From positions 1 through 40,950 of the forward strand of contig JADDKJ010000030.1 of assembly GCA_033717875.1 (NCBI GenBank): a DNA stretch of 40,950 bases. Reading direction: 5' to 3'. Under the pieces are notes generated by a model that was given only the letters and a program-made list of their open reading frames with translations, was not told where the DNA came from and searched no databases. This DNA comes from SBBG01 sp033717875 (GTDB taxonomy: Bacteria > Pseudomonadota > Gammaproteobacteria > Ga0077554 > Ga007554). Positions 38,442-40,950 of the stretch are shown one piece after another (position 1 is the first letter of the stretch; every line of letters begins with the position of its first letter). The position numbers and the translations under genes were made by a program.

Positions 38442-38978
38442 ATGAGTAACAAGAAATACCGTATTCTTGGATTGTTCAGTGATTTTGAAGAGGCCTTCCT
38501 GGCTATCACCGATATCAAGATGAACAAGGTGCCGGGCGTGAGTGTCGACGATGTGAGGTTGATGTCGCCGATCGAGCACCCGGAGATTGAGGAGATCCTT
38601 GGTGAGCGCCCGGCCCATGTGCCGAAGTTCACCCTGGCTGGCGCCTGCTTCGGTATCACCTTCGGCTTCCTGTTCCTGGCGTCGGCGCAGGCCAACTTTC
38701 TGGTGCAACCGCAGGGCGGAAAGCCGGTCGTGCCGCTGCCGTCCAATATCGTGTTGACTTATGAGATGCTGATTTTGTTCGGTGTGATCTTTACCGTTAT
38801 CAGCTTTCTGATCCTGTCGGGGTTGATCGGCGGCAAGAAGGAAAGGCTGTACAGCGAAAAAGTCGGCGTGGATCAGATCGGCGTCATCCTTGAGTTGGAC
38901 GAAAATACTTACGAGCCGACCAAGGCGCTGTTCAAGCAACACAAAGTACTGGAAATCCGGGAAGAGGTAATCAAATGA
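38442..38978 (+). CDS. actD: ACIII membrane subunit ActD (DUF3341)
   Basis: 178 residues. Two membrane helices (about 65-86 and 105-128) are followed by a cytoplasmic C-terminal domain. DUF3341 is specific to ACIII and near relatives, so this gene is one of the best indications that the cluster is ACIII rather than a sulfur reductase. The N-terminus GLFSDFEEAFLAITDI and DDVRLMSPIEHPEIEE are family-like. It starts 1 bp after actC and overlaps actE by 4 bp. Confidence 0.9.
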   Translation: MSNKKYRILGLFSDFEEAFLAITDIKMNKVPGVSVDDVRLMSPIEHPEIEEILGERPAHVPKFTLAGACFGITFGFLFLASAQANFLVQPQGGKPVVPLPSNIVLTYEMLILFGVIFTVISFLILSGLIGGKKERLYSEKVGVDQIGVILELDENTYEPTKALFKQHKVLEIREEVIK

Positions 38979-39532
38979 GGTTTGTCGCACCGCTATTAGC
39001 AGCGGCGCTGTTGGCGCCCACCATGGCATACGCCTGGCCCTGGTCTCAGGATATGATGAACCAGCCCTCGATCAAGCCCCAGGAGGGGCCGATGGCGCCT
39101 TTCCCCAAACGGTCGGTGCCGGTGCAGGGCAAGTCCACCACGGTGGCGAACCGCGATGAGGCGAAAGCCCTGACCAGCCCCATTCCTGTCAGCGAGGAAT
39201 CGCTCAAGAAGGGCAAGACGCTGTTCCGCATTTATTGCGCGGCGTGCCATGGATTGACCGGTAAGGCGGATTCGCCGATTACGCCCAAGATCGGCGCGAT
39301 CAGCTTGGTGGATGATTATGTGCAGAAGAATCTCACTGAAGGGTGGATTTATGGCACGATCACTTTTGGCAGTGCCATCATGCCCGCCTACGGCAAGCCG
39401 ACCGCGCGCGAGGACGGCCGCGGATCGAATGACCTGTCGGTGGAAGAGCGCTGGCATGTGGTGAACTATGTCCGTAACCAACTGGTGAAAGACGCGCAGG
39501 CCGATTCCACCACCGCCGCATCGGCGAAGTGA
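38975..39532 (+). CDS. actE: ACIII monoheme cytochrome c subunit ActE
   Basis: 185 residues. Signal peptide about 1-20 (TMAYAW), one heme c motif CAACH (88-92) and a likely axial Met136 in AIMPAYG, the pattern of a class I cytochrome c. ActE is the periplasmic electron exit of ACIII. The start codon overlaps the actD stop (ATGA). No lipobox is seen, although ActE is a lipoprotein in some species. Confidence 0.9.
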   Translation: MRFVAPLLAAALLAPTMAYAWPWSQDMMNQPSIKPQEGPMAPFPKRSVPVQGKSTTVANRDEAKALTSPIPVSEESLKKGKTLFRIYCAACHGLTGKADSPITPKIGAISLVDDYVQKNLTEGWIYGTITFGSAIMPAYGKPTAREDGRGSNDLSVEERWHVVNYVRNQLVKDAQADSTTAASAK

Positions 39533-39546
39533 CATTGACCAGCGAG

Positions 39547-39705
39547 TTAAGGACGCGCTAATTTATTAGTGCGTCCGCGCGGCACAAGGAAGTGCCGCCA
39601 TTTTCGATGGCGACTCGCCATTGAAAATGAAGGAAAGCGAAAAACGTGGTTTTCGCTTTCCGTGCACTGAGAATTCCAGGATGGAATTATTCAGCGTTTC
39701 CATAA
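39547..39705. mobile_element. 159 bp five-hairpin element, copy B, inside the ACIII operon
   Basis: The architecture is that of 27844-28002. Stems: 39551-39562/39565-39576, 39579-39585/39592-39598 (loop AAGGAA), 39599-39612/39616-39629, 39632-39643/39650-39661, and 39667-39677/39683-39694 (loop AGGAT). Stem sequences differ from copy A but remain paired, while the last hairpin has 28 identical bases in both copies. It fills the actE-actF gap, leaving 16 bp with the AGAGGGGA ribosome-binding site before actF. Confidence 0.75.
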
Positions 39706-39721
39706 AGAGCAGAGGGGAAAA

Positions 39722-40759
39722 ATGGAAAACTTTGGCAACTGGTCAGTCTTGACCGTAGACTTTCTGATCATTCTGTATATCGCCTTGGGCGGGGTGACGC
39801 TTTCATCCGTGCTGCACTTGGTCAACGGCAAGTGGCGTTATCAGGTGCGCAAGCTGGCGTGTTCGCTGGCGGTGTTGTTTCCCATCGCCTTTGTGCTTCT
39901 CCTGATACTGCTTGCCAATGGCGAGTCGACCTTCCAGTGGCTGGCGCATGCCAATGAAGGGGATCACCACCTGCCGGGCTGGCATAATTATACCTTCCTG
40001 GTGATCCGGCAGATTGTTGGTTTTCTGCTGATTGCCGGTCTGTATGGATTATTTATCAAATACCAGCACGAGAGCGAGATCGATGACTCCTACAAGGCGA
40101 AGCGCCGTTTCCGCAACATCGCGCTGCTGATCCCCTTTGCCTATTTCATCTACGCCACGATGGTCGCCTGGGATTTCGAGATGACCATGATGCCCGGCTG
40201 GCACAGCGCGAGCTACGGCGCGTACCATTTCGTGAGCAACTTCCATGGCTTCCTGGCATTTTTCACGATTTTCCTGTTTTTCCTCTATCGTTCAGGCAAG
40301 CTGAGCAAGCCTTTCGAGCCCTTTATCTTCAACTATATGGCTCAGTTGATGCTTGCCTTCACGATTCTGTTCACGTACCTGTATTTCACGCAGTACCTGA
40401 TCATGTGGTATGGCCGTCTGCCTGACGACGTGACGCGCTACCGGAACATGATGTACGGGGGCTTCGGGCCGCTGTGGTGGACGTTCCTCGCGATGAAGTT
40501 CGTCATCCCGTTCGTGACTCTGGCCATCACCCCGAATCGTCACTATCCTCCGGTGATCGTGATGGTCGCAACGTCCATCTGGATCGGCACCTGGATCGAG
40601 CGTTATACCTGGATCGCGGGTTCGGTGGAGCCGGAGCACTACACGTTCCCGATGACCAGTCTGTTTGGTATCGGTGTCACTATCGCCATCGCTGCCGTGG
40701 CGTGGTTTGCGGTGAAGTGGTCGCTGAACAGGTACGGATTGGTTAAATCCTCGTCCTGA
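39722..40759 (+). CDS. actF: ACIII second membrane subunit ActF (ActC-like)
   Basis: 345 residues with about ten membrane helices, distantly like ActC. It keeps the paired MPGWH motif (HHLPGWHNYTF and MMPGWHSASYG) and the cytoplasmic GRLPDDVTRYRNMMYG loop. In ACIII, ActF mirrors ActC and is thought to form part of the proton path. It is somewhat shorter than many ActF proteins (about 400). It is the last gene of the operon, split from actE by the structured element, and is followed by a strong terminator 25 bp downstream. Confidence 0.85.
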   Translation: MENFGNWSVLTVDFLIILYIALGGVTLSSVLHLVNGKWRYQVRKLACSLAVLFPIAFVLLLILLANGESTFQWLAHANEGDHHLPGWHNYTFLVIRQIVGFLLIAGLYGLFIKYQHESEIDDSYKAKRRFRNIALLIPFAYFIYATMVAWDFEMTMMPGWHSASYGAYHFVSNFHGFLAFFTIFLFFLYRSGKLSKPFEPFIFNYMAQLMLAFTILFTYLYFTQYLIMWYGRLPDDVTRYRNMMYGGFGPLWWTFLAMKFVIPFVTLAITPNRHYPPVIVMVATSIWIGTWIERYTWIAGSVEPEHYTFPMTSLFGIGVTIAIAAVAWFAVKWSLNRYGLVKSSS

Positions 40760-40784
40760 CAAGTGGTTAAACTTGATGTTCTTC

Positions 40785-40823
40785 AACCCGCTGTCGTGCA
40801 TGCGACAGCGGGTTTTGTTTTTT
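40785..40823 (+). terminator. Strong intrinsic terminator of the ACIII operon
   Basis: AACCCGCTGTCG (40785-40796) pairs perfectly with CGACAGCGGGTT (40803-40814), with loop TGCATG, followed by TTGTTTTTT. It ends the act operon. Confidence 0.93.
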
Positions 40824-40878
40824 GGGTCTTCAGGAAATCGTGTGGGTCATTTTGCACGAAATTCATATAGCCGGGAGC

Positions 40879-40950
40879 ATGCAAGTGAGAATTTTGAGTC
40901 TCAGATATTCCTCATCTCTGATCCCGTATGCCCGGCGCTGGATGACGCGA
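40879..40950 (+). CDS. Possible start of a further gene (runs off the window)
   Basis: An ATG at 40879 with GGGAG just upstream opens a frame that stays open for 24 codons to the window end. The basic, Arg/Ser-rich start is not recognisable, and so short a stretch may be open by chance. Confidence 0.2.
   Translation, partial: MQVRILSLRYSSSLIPYARRWMTR

Noticed and set aside
36863..38746. Antisense open frame of about 627 codons opposite actC and actD
   Set aside because: The sense frames are clear membrane proteins of the act operon. The antisense product is Arg/His-rich without motifs.

Overview
The window is one 41 kb chromosomal segment of a GC-rich gammaproteobacterium. The combination of a class I phosphoribulokinase (Calvin cycle), an assimilatory sulfate/sulfite module, a complete alternative complex III (ACIII) operon and the gammaproteobacterial gene orders def-fmt-rsmB-DUF4390-ntrY-ntrX-trkA-trkH, dprA-smg-topA and hisI-hisE-tatA-tatB-tatC suggests an autotrophic, probably sulfur-oxidising lineage. 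The taxonomic guess is inference; no rRNA gene is present.

Layout. (1) 2-660: the 3' end of an IS3-type transposase gene and a large imperfect palindrome. (2) 661-12587, minus strand: def, fmt, rsmB, a DUF4390 gene, ntrY, ntrX, trkA, trkH and ptsI, read in that order from right to left. They cover N-terminal methionine handling, rRNA methylation, nitrogen/redox signalling, potassium uptake and the PTS phosphorelay. (3) 12848-17912, plus strand: a LysM protein, dprA, smg, topA. (4) 18237-20723: a large secreted CSLREA/beta-helix protein with a GlyGly-CTERM-like tail. (5) 20786-26769: cysB divergent from a TauE/SafE exporter gene, a sulfite reductase fused to a TusA-like domain, an APS-type cysH, and phosphoribulokinase. 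(6) 26885-28846, minus strand: a PEP-CTERM GDSL esterase and a PAP2 phosphatase. (7) 28897-31108, plus strand: hisI, hisE, tatA, tatB, tatC, convergent with a DegS/AlgW-like protease. (8) 32348-33006: a 659 bp AT-rich leader with a good sigma70 promoter. (9) 33007-40759: ACIII genes actA, actB1, actB2, actC, actD, actE, actF, closed by a strong terminator. ActB, usually one fused protein, is split in two here. The Tat genes just upstream can export ActB1, which has a twin-arginine signal.

The most unusual content is between genes. Two 159 bp elements of identical length (27844-28002 and 39547-39705) fold into five consecutive hairpins whose stems differ between copies by compensatory changes, and they have terminal inverted repeats. 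They look like a structured miniature mobile element or RNA family, and one sits inside the ACIII operon. A second family of palindromic elements (about 538-626, 12665-12828, 17912-18053, 31117-31175) and a third family of short perfect hairpins (5567-5616, 20740-20789, half copy 24946-24966) sit at gene ends and in three cases overlap the stop codon of a neighbouring gene. Other points of note are a sulfite reductase with a full set of cluster cysteines in both halves, and an NtrX without the GAFTGA loop.
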